Shown here in pieces: positions 51,241 to 59,455 of a DNA stretch of 64,000 nt. How positions within the stretch are numbered: position 1 is the stretch's first letter; each line of letters opens with the position of its first letter. Below the pieces are notes generated by a model. The model was not told the DNA's origin. It did no database searches and was given only the letters and a program-made list of their open reading frames with translations. The stretch comes from Halovenus halobia (GTDB taxonomy: Archaea; Halobacteriota; Halobacteria; Halobacteriales; Haloarculaceae): NCBI RefSeq assembly GCF_051414135.1, contig NZ_JBLKOA010000006.1, positions 62,001-126,000 of the forward strand, written 5' to 3'. The position numbers and the translations under genes are program-made.

Positions 51241-51411
51241 ATGATGAACCATGAAGGAAAACTCCGAACCATGTACGAGCACTACACAGACGCCGAGAAC
51301 ACGGGAGCCCCACTGGTCCCGATGGTCGAAGAGCCAGAAGACATTGCCACCGACGGCGGCCGATCCGAGGACCTCGAAGAGGTAGTCCTGAGCCACCGCC
51401 TCCGCGAATAA
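51241..51411 (+). CDS. Small 56-residue acidic protein
   Basis: ATG at 51241 (or 51244) to TAA at 51411. It reads MMNHEGKLRTMYEHYTDAEN, then GAPLVPMVEEPEDIATDGGR and ends VVLSHRLRE. Codon use, acidity and the DIATDGG element are typical of haloarchaeal short proteins. No known domain. Own promoter region with a dyad; 116 bases to the next gene. Confidence 0.62.
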   Translation: MMNHEGKLRTMYEHYTDAENTGAPLVPMVEEPEDIATDGGRSEDLEEVVLSHRLRE

Positions 51412-51526
51412 GCCTGCCCAATTCCGCGACGTTCTTCCGTAAACCGCACTTTCACCGCGAGCCACCGCCACGGCTGGAACTGCCAGAACCGACGAGGCTA
51501 TCTGTTCGCCCCCGGTGGGCACTGCT

Positions 51527-52348
51527 ATGAGCGAAGCAACTCACCGCGCGGCGGTCGCAGAGCGCGCCGCCCGCGCCGGCGGTGTCGTCGCCCGGGAAGC
51601 GTTCCGCACGGAGTTGACTATCGAGACAAAGCAGAGTCCGACCGATGTCGTCTCGAACGCCGACCGCGACGCCCAACAGCAGGTGCTCGCGACCATCGCA
51701 CAGGAGTTTCCGGCGGCGACGGTCATCTGTGAGGAAGATGTCTCCACAGTCGGGGCCGGCGAAGTCGAGGTTGCCGAGGTGGTTCCCGAGACCGGACCGG
51801 CGTGGGTCGTCGACCCCATCGACGGGACGGCGAATTTCGTCCGCGAAATCGGCTTCTGGGCGACGAGTGTCGCCGCCGTCGTCGACGGTGAGCCAGTCGC
51901 GGGCGCGACATCCATGCCGTCGATGACCGATATCTACACCGCCGGTCCCGAGAGCGTCTCTCGTAATGACGAGCCGATGACCGTCAGCGAGCAGACCAAC
52001 CCGGACGCCTTCGCCGTCGGGACGACCGGCCGGTGGTCGACCAGCGACCCGGACACGCCAGCCGAAATCGTCCGGGCAGTCACCGAGCACTTCGGGGACG
52101 CCCGGCGCTTTGGCTGTATCCAGGGGCTGCTCGCGCTGGTCGCCGCCGGCGGGATGGAGGCGGCGATTATGCCCGACCCGCCGAACGCCTGGGACTCGCT
52201 GGCCGGCGTTCACCTCGTCCGCCGTGCCGGCGGGCGGGCAACGACACTCTCCGGTGAGCGATTCAGCGACGGCGACGACGCGCTGATCGTCTCGAACGAC
52301 ACTCGCCACGAGGCTGTTCTCGACGCTGCACAGCAGGCCCTGTCGTAG
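51527..52348 (+). CDS. Inositol monophosphatase/FBPase family phosphatase
   Basis: Metal-dependent phosphatase of 273 residues. The IMPase motifs are present: ICEED, VDPIDGTANFV, and WDSLAGVHLVRRAGG (metal-binding Asp in the WD motif). Archaeal members hydrolyse inositol-1-phosphate or fructose-1,6-bisphosphate; the sequence does not decide. The ATG at 51527 is favoured over 51515. Confidence 0.9.
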   Translation: MSEATHRAAVAERAARAGGVVAREAFRTELTIETKQSPTDVVSNADRDAQQQVLATIAQEFPAATVICEEDVSTVGAGEVEVAEVVPETGPAWVVDPIDGTANFVREIGFWATSVAAVVDGEPVAGATSMPSMTDIYTAGPESVSRNDEPMTVSEQTNPDAFAVGTTGRWSTSDPDTPAEIVRAVTEHFGDARRFGCIQGLLALVAAGGMEAAIMPDPPNAWDSLAGVHLVRRAGGRATTLSGERFSDGDDALIVSNDTRHEAVLDAAQQALS

Positions 52349-52416
52349 TCTGCGGTCGTGTGTGACCGAGACAGGAGACCGGAATCCTCAATTGGGTTCG
52401 CCTCCGCCTGTCGGGT

Positions 52417-53565
52417 ATGGAACTGCTCGACCGGTACGGACTCAGCCCCGAGGTGGCCTGGCTCAGCGCCTTCTTCGGTGCGGTCGTCACTGTCATAACC
52501 GCGGCAGTGCTGTTCACCGAGCGCGTCTACTACGGCTTTCTCTGGCGGTTCTTCTGGGGGCCAGTCGAGGCCGACTCCCAGGGAGCGAACTGTCTCATCT
52601 ACCAGCGCGACAGCGGCGAAGTCGTCTCGGGCGGAGCCAACGCCTGTGCCAACGCACAGAATGCCTTCGTCGCCGAACCTGGCTATACCATCGTCTCGAC
52701 GATTAGCTACATCCTTATCCTTGTCTTCATGCTCGGCGGCGTTTACCTCCTCCTCGAACGACTTGACCTTCGGCCGTACGACCGCTTTTTCTACGCGCTC
52801 GTGCCGTTCATGCTCTTTGGCGGGGCCCTGCGGGTCGTCGAGGACTCCTTTGTCGCCGCCCAGCGCGCCAACGAGGTGCCTGCCATCGAGTTTCCGGCCA
52901 GCGCTGCGCTCATTAGCCCGTTCATCTACTTCACTGTGTTCGCAATCGGGTTGTCGTCGCTTCTGTTTACGAAGTGGCTGGTCCGTGCAGATGTCACTGA
53001 CACTTTCTACTACCCGTTCGGACTCATCGGAACTGGCTGGTTGGTCGGTACGTTTGGTTATCTGCTCTCTCTCTCCCAAACGAACGAGTGGATGACGCTG
53101 CACGGCAGCGTGCTGGTCATCTCACTCGGCATCGCCATCGCTGCGGCCGCACTGACCTATCTGGGCGCCGACCAGTTCCGCCCGGAAGTCAACGCCGGCA
53201 CCGGGCTGATGGGGCTGGTCGTGCTCTGGGGCCACGCCATCGACGGTATCGCGAACGTTCTCGCCAACGACTGGTCACAGGTCTGGGGCCTCGGCGAGTA
53301 CGGCGCGAAACACCCCTTCAATCGGTTCATCATCGACGCGACGGGCACACTCCAGGGCGGCACCGAGATTGCCGGCGTCTACGTCGGCACCGCCTGGCCC
53401 TTTTTTCTCGTCAAGATTGCCGTCCCGCTGCTGATTCTCTCGGTGTTCGACAAAGAGTTCTTCGAGGAGAGTCCTCGCTTTGCGATCATGCTTCTCGGCG
53501 CAATCGTCGCGGTCGGACTCGGCCCTGGCACGCGGGATATGATCCGTCTCGCCTTCGGCATCTAG
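52417..53565 (+). CDS. DUF63 family membrane protein
   Basis: Archaeal membrane protein of 382 residues with about nine hydrophobic segments. DUF63 marks include ALVPFMLFGGALRVVEDSF, GTFGYLL and LVVLWGHAIDGIANVL (a His-containing membrane segment). Function unknown in all archaea as far as I recall. Its last 4 bases overlap the stop of the convergent YcaO gene. Confidence 0.9.
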   Translation: MELLDRYGLSPEVAWLSAFFGAVVTVITAAVLFTERVYYGFLWRFFWGPVEADSQGANCLIYQRDSGEVVSGGANACANAQNAFVAEPGYTIVSTISYILILVFMLGGVYLLLERLDLRPYDRFFYALVPFMLFGGALRVVEDSFVAAQRANEVPAIEFPASAALISPFIYFTVFAIGLSSLLFTKWLVRADVTDTFYYPFGLIGTGWLVGTFGYLLSLSQTNEWMTLHGSVLVISLGIAIAAAALTYLGADQFRPEVNAGTGLMGLVVLWGHAIDGIANVLANDWSQVWGLGEYGAKHPFNRFIIDATGTLQGGTEIAGVYVGTAWPFFLVKIAVPLLILSVFDKEFFEESPRFAIMLLGAIVAVGLGPGTRDMIRLAFGI

Positions 53566-55250
53566 GGGAACGGGTGGTGGTCGCGGTCGGTCCGAGCCTC
53601 GAAGCCGAGGTCCTCGGGCACCGTCCGTGCCCGCTCACCGAAGTACATTGACCCAAAGGCCAGCGGCTGTGCCGCCGGAACGACGGCCCGAACGGCCTCG
53701 AACCCGAGGTCAGCAACATCCCGCGTCGTGAGGCGTGCGCCGTAGGCGTCGAGGCTAGCGTCCCCAAGTCGGTCGAGGACAGCGTCGAGTTCGGCTGTTC
53801 CTGACGGCACGTCCGCCGGACCGACCGAATCGACCGGCACTGTTGTCTCCGGGTCGACAAACGTCGCCGCCGGGCCGGGGTCGGCACCGTACCGACCGAT
53901 TGCACCCGCGGCGTCGGCAGCGTCCTCGGGACCCATCCCGCGCAGTTCCGTCCAGTTCTGGAGTGCTTCCGCGAGTGCGGACTCGGCGGCCGCGCGCGTG
54001 TCGAGATTCGCGGCTGTCCCGAGTGCCAGTTGTGGCCACTCGTCGCCGGTGACCGCAGCGGCGACCACTGGCACGTCGATATCCTGTGTCAGCAACAGTG
54101 TCTGGACCGAGAAGCCCTCCGAGTCGGCCCGCTTGACCATCGTCTCGTACTCGCCGCCGTCAAGTGCCAGCCCAAGTGGCTCGAAACTGCTGTACCAGGC
54201 GAGCATCATCGCGTCGCGCTCGATGACCTCGTACAGCCCGGACAACAGCGCCTCGACCGTCGAATTGCCGAGTCCGAGACCGGTCGTCACCGCCGGGTGA
54301 TACCGACTCTCCGGCGGCGGATAGTGGACGAACTCCGCCGGGAGCACTCGCTCGGCGCCGTCAGTCAGGCGCTCGCCCCGGACCCACTCGACCGGTGTCG
54401 ATGGGTCTGGCTCGTCTCGACAGACGAAGGCCGAGGGTGCAACAGCAGCATCGAGGTCAGCTGGCGCCCCGTGGTCCAGTTCGTCAGTTCGGTAGACGCC
54501 GGCGCAGTACCGCTCCATCGACTCGCCGAGGGCTTTCATGAACGCGGCGTTCCAGTCCGGGTCGACGCCGGCGGCCTCGCGGGCGGCGCTTGCGTCGCTG
54601 AATCCGGCTGTCTCACAGCCCTGTGCGAGGTAGTACGGCACCGGGAACGACTCGGCTTCCCCGACCTCCTGGACGATTCCAATCGTCTCGTCGAGGCCCT
54701 GTTCGGCCCGTGCAAGTGACTCGTCGATGGTTTGCTCTGTGACCTCCCGGTCGAGACTGCGTTTCGCTCGCGGGTCACAGCCACAGTGAGGCAACGCCAG
54801 CAGCCGGCGCTGTTGGTACGGCAGCGTGATTACTCGGCCGTCGATACTCTCGCCGTCGAGGAACTGGGCGGCTTCTCGGCCGCCAACCGCGCCGGCGAAG
54901 CGGGCGGTCCGTCTCGCAGGTGCGCGCGATTCTGGTTGCCCATCCAAGTTCGCTGCCACGCGACCGCTGAGACACTCGTAGCAGGCGCCGTCGGGCACAA
55001 AACAGGCGACCGAGGCGTCGGCGACGGCGAGACCGCCAACTCCGCCGAGTTCGACGGCAATCCAGGGTGTGTCAGCCGTCAGCGCCTGCTCGTTCGCTCT
55101 GGAGAAGACTGGGTCACCGGCTGTCCCGATGACGACGGCCAGTTCGACCGATCCAAGGGCTGTCACGTCTATCTGTTCGGTGTCGGCGTCGACCAGTGCC
55201 GCCTGCGTGGCGACGACGGCAGGCCCCGAGCCGATGATCCCGACTGTCAT
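53562..55250 (-). CDS. Fused E1-like and YcaO cyclodehydratase-type protein
   Basis: Protein of 562 residues. The N-terminal E1-like part (MTVGIIGSGPAVVATQAAL) has a zinc tetracysteine from CYEC and CGC. The YcaO domain follows with all three ATP-binding helices: GESMERYC, LYEVIERDAMM and ALAEALQNW, and ends HHPFP (Pro-rich C-terminus as in azoline-forming YcaO). This should activate a peptide amide with ATP. No precursor, dehydrogenase or leader-binding gene is nearby. tbsP is 48 bases upstream on the same strand. Confidence 0.88.
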   Translation of the reverse strand: MTVGIIGSGPAVVATQAALVDADTEQIDVTALGSVELAVVIGTAGDPVFSRANEQALTADTPWIAVELGGVGGLAVADASVACFVPDGACYECLSGRVAANLDGQPESRAPARRTARFAGAVGGREAAQFLDGESIDGRVITLPYQQRRLLALPHCGCDPRAKRSLDREVTEQTIDESLARAEQGLDETIGIVQEVGEAESFPVPYYLAQGCETAGFSDASAAREAAGVDPDWNAAFMKALGESMERYCAGVYRTDELDHGAPADLDAAVAPSAFVCRDEPDPSTPVEWVRGERLTDGAERVLPAEFVHYPPPESRYHPAVTTGLGLGNSTVEALLSGLYEVIERDAMMLAWYSSFEPLGLALDGGEYETMVKRADSEGFSVQTLLLTQDIDVPVVAAAVTGDEWPQLALGTAANLDTRAAAESALAEALQNWTELRGMGPEDAADAAGAIGRYGADPGPAATFVDPETTVPVDSVGPADVPSGTAELDAVLDRLGDASLDAYGARLTTRDVADLGFEAVRAVVPAAQPLAFGSMYFGERARTVPEDLGFEARTDRDHHPFP

Positions 55251-55298
55251 ACTCCATCGACGGCGACCCGAGGCAAAAAACAGGTGGAACCGACTCGG

Positions 55299-56123
55299 TC
55301 AGTTCCCGCCGAGTCGCTGCTCGGCCTCTTCGGCGACCTCTTCGATCGAGGCTGACTCTAGCGAGCCATCGCCAAGTAGCAGACGAAGCCGCGGTCGTCC
55401 AATATCGATTGGGACCTTTTCGGTATCGATGAGTCCCGCTTCTTCGAGGAGATTCTTGTTTCGCGAGAAGGTGGCCTTGCTCGCCAGCCTGATATCTTCC
55501 CCCCAGCGGCTGATGTCGTAGAGTAGTTCGCCGTTGTTCGCCGCCACCAGCAGCGAGATGGTCACCTCATCGAGGCCCTCGCCGTCGCCAATCGCCGCCT
55601 CGAGACTGTCGAGAATCCGGTCGAAGTCCTCGACTGCGGCCGCGCCGATATCGGTTTCGAGCGTCTCGCGTACGTGCGAGAGTGGTGGGGTGCGCAGCGA
55701 GAACGCTTCGGCCTCACTCCACTGGTCGCTGTAGTCGTCGTACAACTGCGAGACGAACGATTCTTCAGTCGTCCGGAGTCCGGCGACAGCGTTGACATCC
55801 TGGACGAACGAGAGAACGCCGTCCTCGGTGAGCAACAGTGAGTGTCGTGGTACCGTCGAGAGCGTTCGCACCTCGAACAGCCCTTCGGCAACCAAATCAG
55901 CGATGCCACTCGCAATGATGAAATCATCAGTCAGCCGTTTCAGCGGCTGACTGTCCACAAATACCTTCAGCGGTGGTAGCGAGTCGTCATCACGATACAT
56001 TTCGACGGCGGCACTCAGTGTCTCTGCTGTCGGATTCACCAGTAGTACGTCCCCCGTGGCCCCATCTAGCCCGGCCCGCAGAACCTCGTGGTTCGTCTCG
56101 GCATGAACATCTGACTGTTCCAT
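55299..56123 (-). CDS. TbsP-family transcription regulator (DUF5821)
   Basis: Protein of 274 residues starting MEQSDVHAETNHEVL. It is a haloarchaeal regulator with strand-rich N-terminal domain (VLLVNPTAETL) and a C-terminal winged helix (LASKATFSRNKNLLEEAGLI, then DTEKVPIDIGRPRLRL). A member in Haloferax acts with TrmB on gluconeogenic gapII. TTAATTTT on the plus strand (AAAATTAA on the minus strand) about 27 bases before the ATG is its TATA box. Here it precedes a YcaO gene. Confidence 0.85.
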   Translation of the reverse strand: MEQSDVHAETNHEVLRAGLDGATGDVLLVNPTAETLSAAVEMYRDDDSLPPLKVFVDSQPLKRLTDDFIIASGIADLVAEGLFEVRTLSTVPRHSLLLTEDGVLSFVQDVNAVAGLRTTEESFVSQLYDDYSDQWSEAEAFSLRTPPLSHVRETLETDIGAAAVEDFDRILDSLEAAIGDGEGLDEVTISLLVAANNGELLYDISRWGEDIRLASKATFSRNKNLLEEAGLIDTEKVPIDIGRPRLRLLLGDGSLESASIEEVAEEAEQRLGGN

Positions 56124-56392
56124 CGTAGCAAACCATTTCTTGTTGTTGCACTTAATTTTGCCGGCCAAACGGAAAAATTCACGACGCTCAGGCGTGTATT
56201 CCTGTTTTTATTCCCCTACTAATTCCGCTCTTGACCAGAATCATAACAACGTCTTCCCAGACATTTCCTACGCGAGAAATATTGGCTGTTTCCCGATTCA
56301 CCAGGCGAAAAACCCTCGCTATGGTATTCAGTGGTAGAGAGTGGTCTATGAAGGAAAGTATTATATAGGTGTCACTCGTATGTACTAATACA
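56124..56392. promoter_or_regulatory. Divergent promoter region, tbsP and phasin-like gene
   Basis: No gene seen in 269 bases. The minus-strand TATA box for tbsP is near 56150, and the plus-strand TATTATATA at 56359-56367 is about 30 bases before the ATG at 56393. The middle is moderately AT-rich without clear repeats. Confidence 0.5.
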
Positions 56393-56944
56393 ATGGTAGA
56401 CTACACCCAACCCGTCAAAGCGACATTCGAACTACAGCGGAAATCACTCGAACAGGGCCAGGACGCACTCGAACAGACAGTCGACCTCCAGAAACGCGTC
56501 GGCGAAGCAGCTGTCGACAGTCTCGGCACCTCGGAATCGGTCCAGCGCAGTGCCGTCGAATTCAACCAGGATATCGTCAACAGCCTCCTCGACGCTGTTG
56601 AAGCGAACATCCCAGGGACGGAAGACACCGTCGTCGAACTGCGAGACTCCATCGACGAGCAGTACGAGACACTGCTGGACAACCACGAAGAACTGTTCGC
56701 CAACCTCACCGAGGAAGTCGAAGGCGGCGTCGACAGCATCGACGAGCTGAGCGAGGAGTACCTCGACGTGCTCAAAGAACAGCTCGACATGATGCTCGAC
56801 GCACACGAAGAACTCGAAGACCAGTCCGTCGAGGCAGTCGACGAGATTGCCGAGCAGGTCGACGAAATCGCAGAGCAGGCCGAGGAAATCCAGAGCCAGG
56901 TCCAGGAAGCCTCCGAGCAGGCCGTCGATTCCGTCGAAGCCTAA
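56393..56944 (+). CDS. Phasin-like (PhaP-type) coiled-coil protein
   Basis: Acidic all-helical protein of 183 residues. It starts MVDYTQPVKATFELQRKSLE and has a long coiled coil with repeats such as EIAEQVDEIAEQAEEIQSQ. It aligns with the N-terminal part of the gene at 8677 (FELQRxxLxxG, then LRDSIDEQYETLL). Haloarchaeal PhaP has the same layout and coats polyhydroxyalkanoate granules. No PHA synthase is in the window. A strong TATA box lies 30 bases upstream. Confidence 0.82.
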   Translation: MVDYTQPVKATFELQRKSLEQGQDALEQTVDLQKRVGEAAVDSLGTSESVQRSAVEFNQDIVNSLLDAVEANIPGTEDTVVELRDSIDEQYETLLDNHEELFANLTEEVEGGVDSIDELSEEYLDVLKEQLDMMLDAHEELEDQSVEAVDEIAEQVDEIAEQAEEIQSQVQEASEQAVDSVEA

Positions 56945-56948
56945 GTCA

Positions 56949-57146
56949 CTACGCGAGTATTTCTTCGATTCGTTGCGGCTCGCCCGAGAGGGCGGGATTT
57001 TCTTCAATCATCTGGAGTACTTCATGGTCAGTTACATCTGGATACTCCTTCTCGACCGCCTCTTCGATGAGCGTCTTTTCGAGGCGAAACTCAGTCCCTT
57101 CGTAGACCACATCGACACCGTGTTCGTCGAAAGAAAGCGCCGTCAT
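56949..57146 (-). CDS. Small 65-residue protein (DUF5800-like)
   Basis: Starts MTALSFDEHGVDVVYEGTEF and continues RLEKTLIEEAVEKEYPDVTD. Acidic, one domain, no cysteines. The pattern matches a haloarchaeal small family I remember as DUF5800, of unknown function. Convergent with the phasin gene, 4 bases between. Confidence 0.75.
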   Translation of the reverse strand: MTALSFDEHGVDVVYEGTEFRLEKTLIEEAVEKEYPDVTDHEVLQMIEENPALSGEPQRIEEILA

Positions 57147-57167
57147 GCGAGTGGGTACGTGACTCCC

Positions 57168-57177
57168 CAATAAAAAT
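57168..57177 (+). promoter_or_regulatory. TATA box of rnp4
   Basis: CAATAAAAAT centred about 28 bases before the ATG at 57201, fitting a leaderless transcript and supporting that start. Confidence 0.55.
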
Positions 57178-57200
57178 CTGCGTCCTCGGACACAACGCTC

Positions 57201-57509
57201 ATGCGCCGGACCCGCCTACTGCCGGGTGTGAGTATTGCGACCGAACGTATCGAGCGGCTGACTGACCTCGCACGGGAAGCGACTGCTGACGGTGACGAGC
57301 AACGCGCCCGCCGGTACGTCCGCCGCGCCCGCCGGATTGCCGAGCGCAACCGTCTCGCGTTGCCGCGACGGTTCGTCCGGTACACCTGCGACCGCTGTGA
57401 CGCGTATCTCCGTCCGGGGGCGAACGCTCGGGTGCGCCTACAGGACGGCCACGTGGTCATTACCTGTGACTGTGGCAAACACGACAGATACCCCTACGAC
57501 GACCAGTAA
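57201..57509 (+). CDS. rnp4: Ribonuclease P protein component 4 (Rpp21/Rpr2 type)
   Basis: Protein subunit of RNase P, which matures tRNA 5' ends. 102 residues: ATERIERLTDLAREA, then RARRYVRRARRIAERNRLAL, and a zinc ribbon with CDRC and CDCG. The N-terminus MRRTRLLPGVS is longer than I expect for the family. A TATA-like box 28 bases upstream supports the start. Confidence 0.92.
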   Translation: MRRTRLLPGVSIATERIERLTDLAREATADGDEQRARRYVRRARRIAERNRLALPRRFVRYTCDRCDAYLRPGANARVRLQDGHVVITCDCGKHDRYPYDDQ

Positions 57510-57531
57510 CGTCCTGGAACGACTTGCCTAC

Positions 57532-57540
57532 TTTTAATTA
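57532..57540 (+). promoter_or_regulatory. TATA box of the YhbY-family gene
   Basis: ACTTTTAAT centred about 29 bases before the ATG at 57565. It shows that yhbY-mscS has its own promoter besides read-through from rnp4. Confidence 0.55.
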
Positions 57541-57564
57541 CTTGAGCGGCGAAAGCCACACAGT

Positions 57565-57807
57565 ATGAGCACGCGGAAACAGCGGATTCACAATCTCGAC
57601 GTCACGGTCTGGGTCGGCAAGCGCGGCACCAGCGCAGTCACTGAGGAACTAAATGACCAACTCGCCGAACAGGAGTTCGTCAAGATCAAGTTCCATCGTG
57701 CCGCCCGAGCGGACGGGGACGCGGAGGAACTGGCGACCGAACTGGCCGAGCAGACGAACGCGACTGTCGTCCAGACGCGCGGGCACACCGCGGTGCTAGA
57801 ACGGTGA
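57565..57807 (+). CDS. YhbY/CRM-domain RNA-binding protein
   Basis: RNA-binding protein of 80 residues: a single CRM domain with VWVGKRGTSAVTEELNDQL, VKIKFHRAAR and ATVVQTRGHTAVLER. Bacterial YhbY associates with pre-50S ribosomes; archaeal members may act on ribosomes or tRNA. The mscS gene starts with GTG in its last codons (4-base overlap). Confidence 0.92.
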   Translation: MSTRKQRIHNLDVTVWVGKRGTSAVTEELNDQLAEQEFVKIKFHRAARADGDAEELATELAEQTNATVVQTRGHTAVLER

Positions 57808-58697
57808 GTCCCGTCGTCGCCTCGGTCGGTCCCGTCGCCGACCAGCTCGGTCAGTTCGGTGTCCCCTATGCCGGGACGCTCGCTCAGTTGCTCGTCTTCG
57901 CCGGTGTCTTCCTCTTCATATATTTCGTCGGCCAAGCCACTGTTGGCCCGCTGGTCACGCGAGCGATGCGCGCCCGCGGACTCGACGAACACGCCCGCAA
58001 ACCCCTCCAGAAACTCAAGAAATTCCTCATCTTCCTGGTCGCGCTGTCGGTTGCCTTCGGGACGGCCGGACTCGGCAACTTCCTGCAGGCAGTCGCCACG
58101 ATTGCCGCGGCCGCGACACTCGCTATCGGTTTTGCGCTGCAAGACGTGATCAAAAACTTCGTCGCCGGTATCTTCATCTACACTGACAAACCATTCCGCA
58201 TCGGTGACTGGATCGAGTGGAACAGCAACTCCGGCGTCGTCGAGGACATTAGCCTCCGCGTGACGCGGGTCCGAACCTTCGACAACGAACTGCTGACTGT
58301 CCCCAACGGCGTATTGATGAGCGATGTGATCAAAAATCCGGTTGCCAAAGATGAACTCCGACTGAAGTTCGTCTTCGGCATCGGCTACGACGACGACATC
58401 GAGAAAGCGACCGAGATTATCATCGAAGAAGCTGAGAAACACAAAGACATCCTCAGCGAGCCCGCGCCATCGGTCCGACTCGTCGAACTCGGCGACTCCT
58501 CGGTTGGCCTCCAGTCGCGTATCTGGATCTCGAACCCGAGTCGGTCCGATTTCGTCAAGACCCGCGGTGAATACGTCACGGCAGTCAAACAACGGTTCGA
58601 CGAGGAAGGGATCGATATCCCGTATCCGAACCGTACCATCGGTGGTGGCCTCGAACTCGATTCCGTCGACGGTATTGCCGAACCTGCCGACGATTAA
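57804..58697 (+). CDS. MscS-type mechanosensitive channel
   Basis: Channel protein of 297 residues with GTG start overlapping the YhbY stop. Three membrane segments; the pore helix TM3 reads ATIAAAATLAIGFALQDVIK, close to the Gly/Ala-rich MscS pore. The beta domain has FRIGDWIEWNSNSGVVEDIS and the C-terminal part DELRLKFVFGIGYDDD. Releases solutes upon hypo-osmotic shock. Confidence 0.92.
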   Translation: MSPVVASVGPVADQLGQFGVPYAGTLAQLLVFAGVFLFIYFVGQATVGPLVTRAMRARGLDEHARKPLQKLKKFLIFLVALSVAFGTAGLGNFLQAVATIAAAATLAIGFALQDVIKNFVAGIFIYTDKPFRIGDWIEWNSNSGVVEDISLRVTRVRTFDNELLTVPNGVLMSDVIKNPVAKDELRLKFVFGIGYDDDIEKATEIIIEEAEKHKDILSEPAPSVRLVELGDSSVGLQSRIWISNPSRSDFVKTRGEYVTAVKQRFDEEGIDIPYPNRTIGGGLELDSVDGIAEPADD

Positions 58698-58737
58698 CCC
58701 TACCGTCGTCTCTGTTCCGGCAGTGTGGCGCGCTCGT

Positions 58738-58752
58738 GTCGGTTTTCCCGAC
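58738..58752. terminator. Short hairpin after mscS
   Basis: GTCGG-TTTTC-CCGAC forms a 5-bp hairpin 41 bases after the mscS stop. It may help end the transcript, though archaeal termination is mostly by T-runs. Confidence 0.35.
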
Positions 58753-58796
58753 CCACTTATTTACAGCCGGTTTCACGACGATGCTAGTAGAAAAAA

Positions 58797-58806
58797 CTAT
58801 ATTATT
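58797..58806 (+). promoter_or_regulatory. TATA box of the HTH-HalOD1 pair
   Basis: CTATATTATT centred about 26 bases before the ATG at 58827, supporting that start over the in-frame codon at 58806. Confidence 0.6.
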
Positions 58807-58826
58807 TGTTGACAGATGGTTGGATA

Positions 58827-59198
58827 ATGCAGTCAATCGAAGACCTCGCTGACCGGTGGCGGCTAATTTACCGGACGTTAGCGTCCGGCACGAGACGCCA
58901 ACTCGTCGGGTCGCTATTAGAGGCAGACGCGGGGCAATCCCTGCCGTTACCGGAGGCGGCTAACTCCCCGGAGTACCGACTCGACCCCACGCTGCTTATG
59001 ACGAATTTGAAACACGAACATCTGCCGATGATGGCAGACGCGTCGTTTATCGAGTGGGACGAAAACCCGTTTCGTGTACGGCGCGGGTCGCGGTTCGACG
59101 AGATTGGACGGGTGTTGCTCGCTATCGACGACTCCGACAATATCCCCGAGCACCTCATTGAGGGCTGTTACTTTCACGGCGAGGAGGTGGACTCATGA
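58827..59198 (+). CDS. Haloarchaeal HTH-type regulator (DUF7344-like)
   Basis: Protein of 123 residues starting MQSIEDLADRWRLIYRTLAS. The first helices RRQLVGSLLEAD resemble the winged-helix start of small haloarchaeal regulators with the signature LxNxRRRxIxxxL. LMTNLKHEHLPMMADASFIE fits a recognition helix and wing. Coupled with the HalOD1 gene by a 4-base ATGA overlap. Confidence 0.72.
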   Translation: MQSIEDLADRWRLIYRTLASGTRRQLVGSLLEADAGQSLPLPEAANSPEYRLDPTLLMTNLKHEHLPMMADASFIEWDENPFRVRRGSRFDEIGRVLLAIDDSDNIPEHLIEGCYFHGEEVDS

Positions 59199-59455
59199 CC
59201 CGCCGTCACGAGGTTCTCACCGCCATCGTCGAGGCTCTCGCAGAGGCAGCAGACTGCGAGCCCCACGAGATTGAGTACTCACTGCATGACTACATCGACA
59301 CCGGCGCGGTGTTGACGCTCGTCACTGCAGATCATACTAACTGGGAGCTCACCTTCGAGGTGCCAGACCACACTGTCACAATCCGTGGCAACGGGCGAAT
59401 TTTCGTCGACGATACCCTCTGTCGTGACCTCACAATTGGACCAAGACCAGCCTGA
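59195..59455 (+). CDS. HalOD1 output-domain protein
   Basis: Single-domain protein of 86 residues. HalOD1 is a haloarchaeal output domain usually fused to response regulators; here it stands alone. Marks: VLTAIVEALAEAADCEPHEI and LTFEVPDHTVTIRGNGRIFV. Coupled to the HTH gene, so the two probably act together. Its stop meets the convergent carbonic anhydrase stop base-to-base. Confidence 0.83.
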   Translation: MTRRHEVLTAIVEALAEAADCEPHEIEYSLHDYIDTGAVLTLVTADHTNWELTFEVPDHTVTIRGNGRIFVDDTLCRDLTIGPRPA

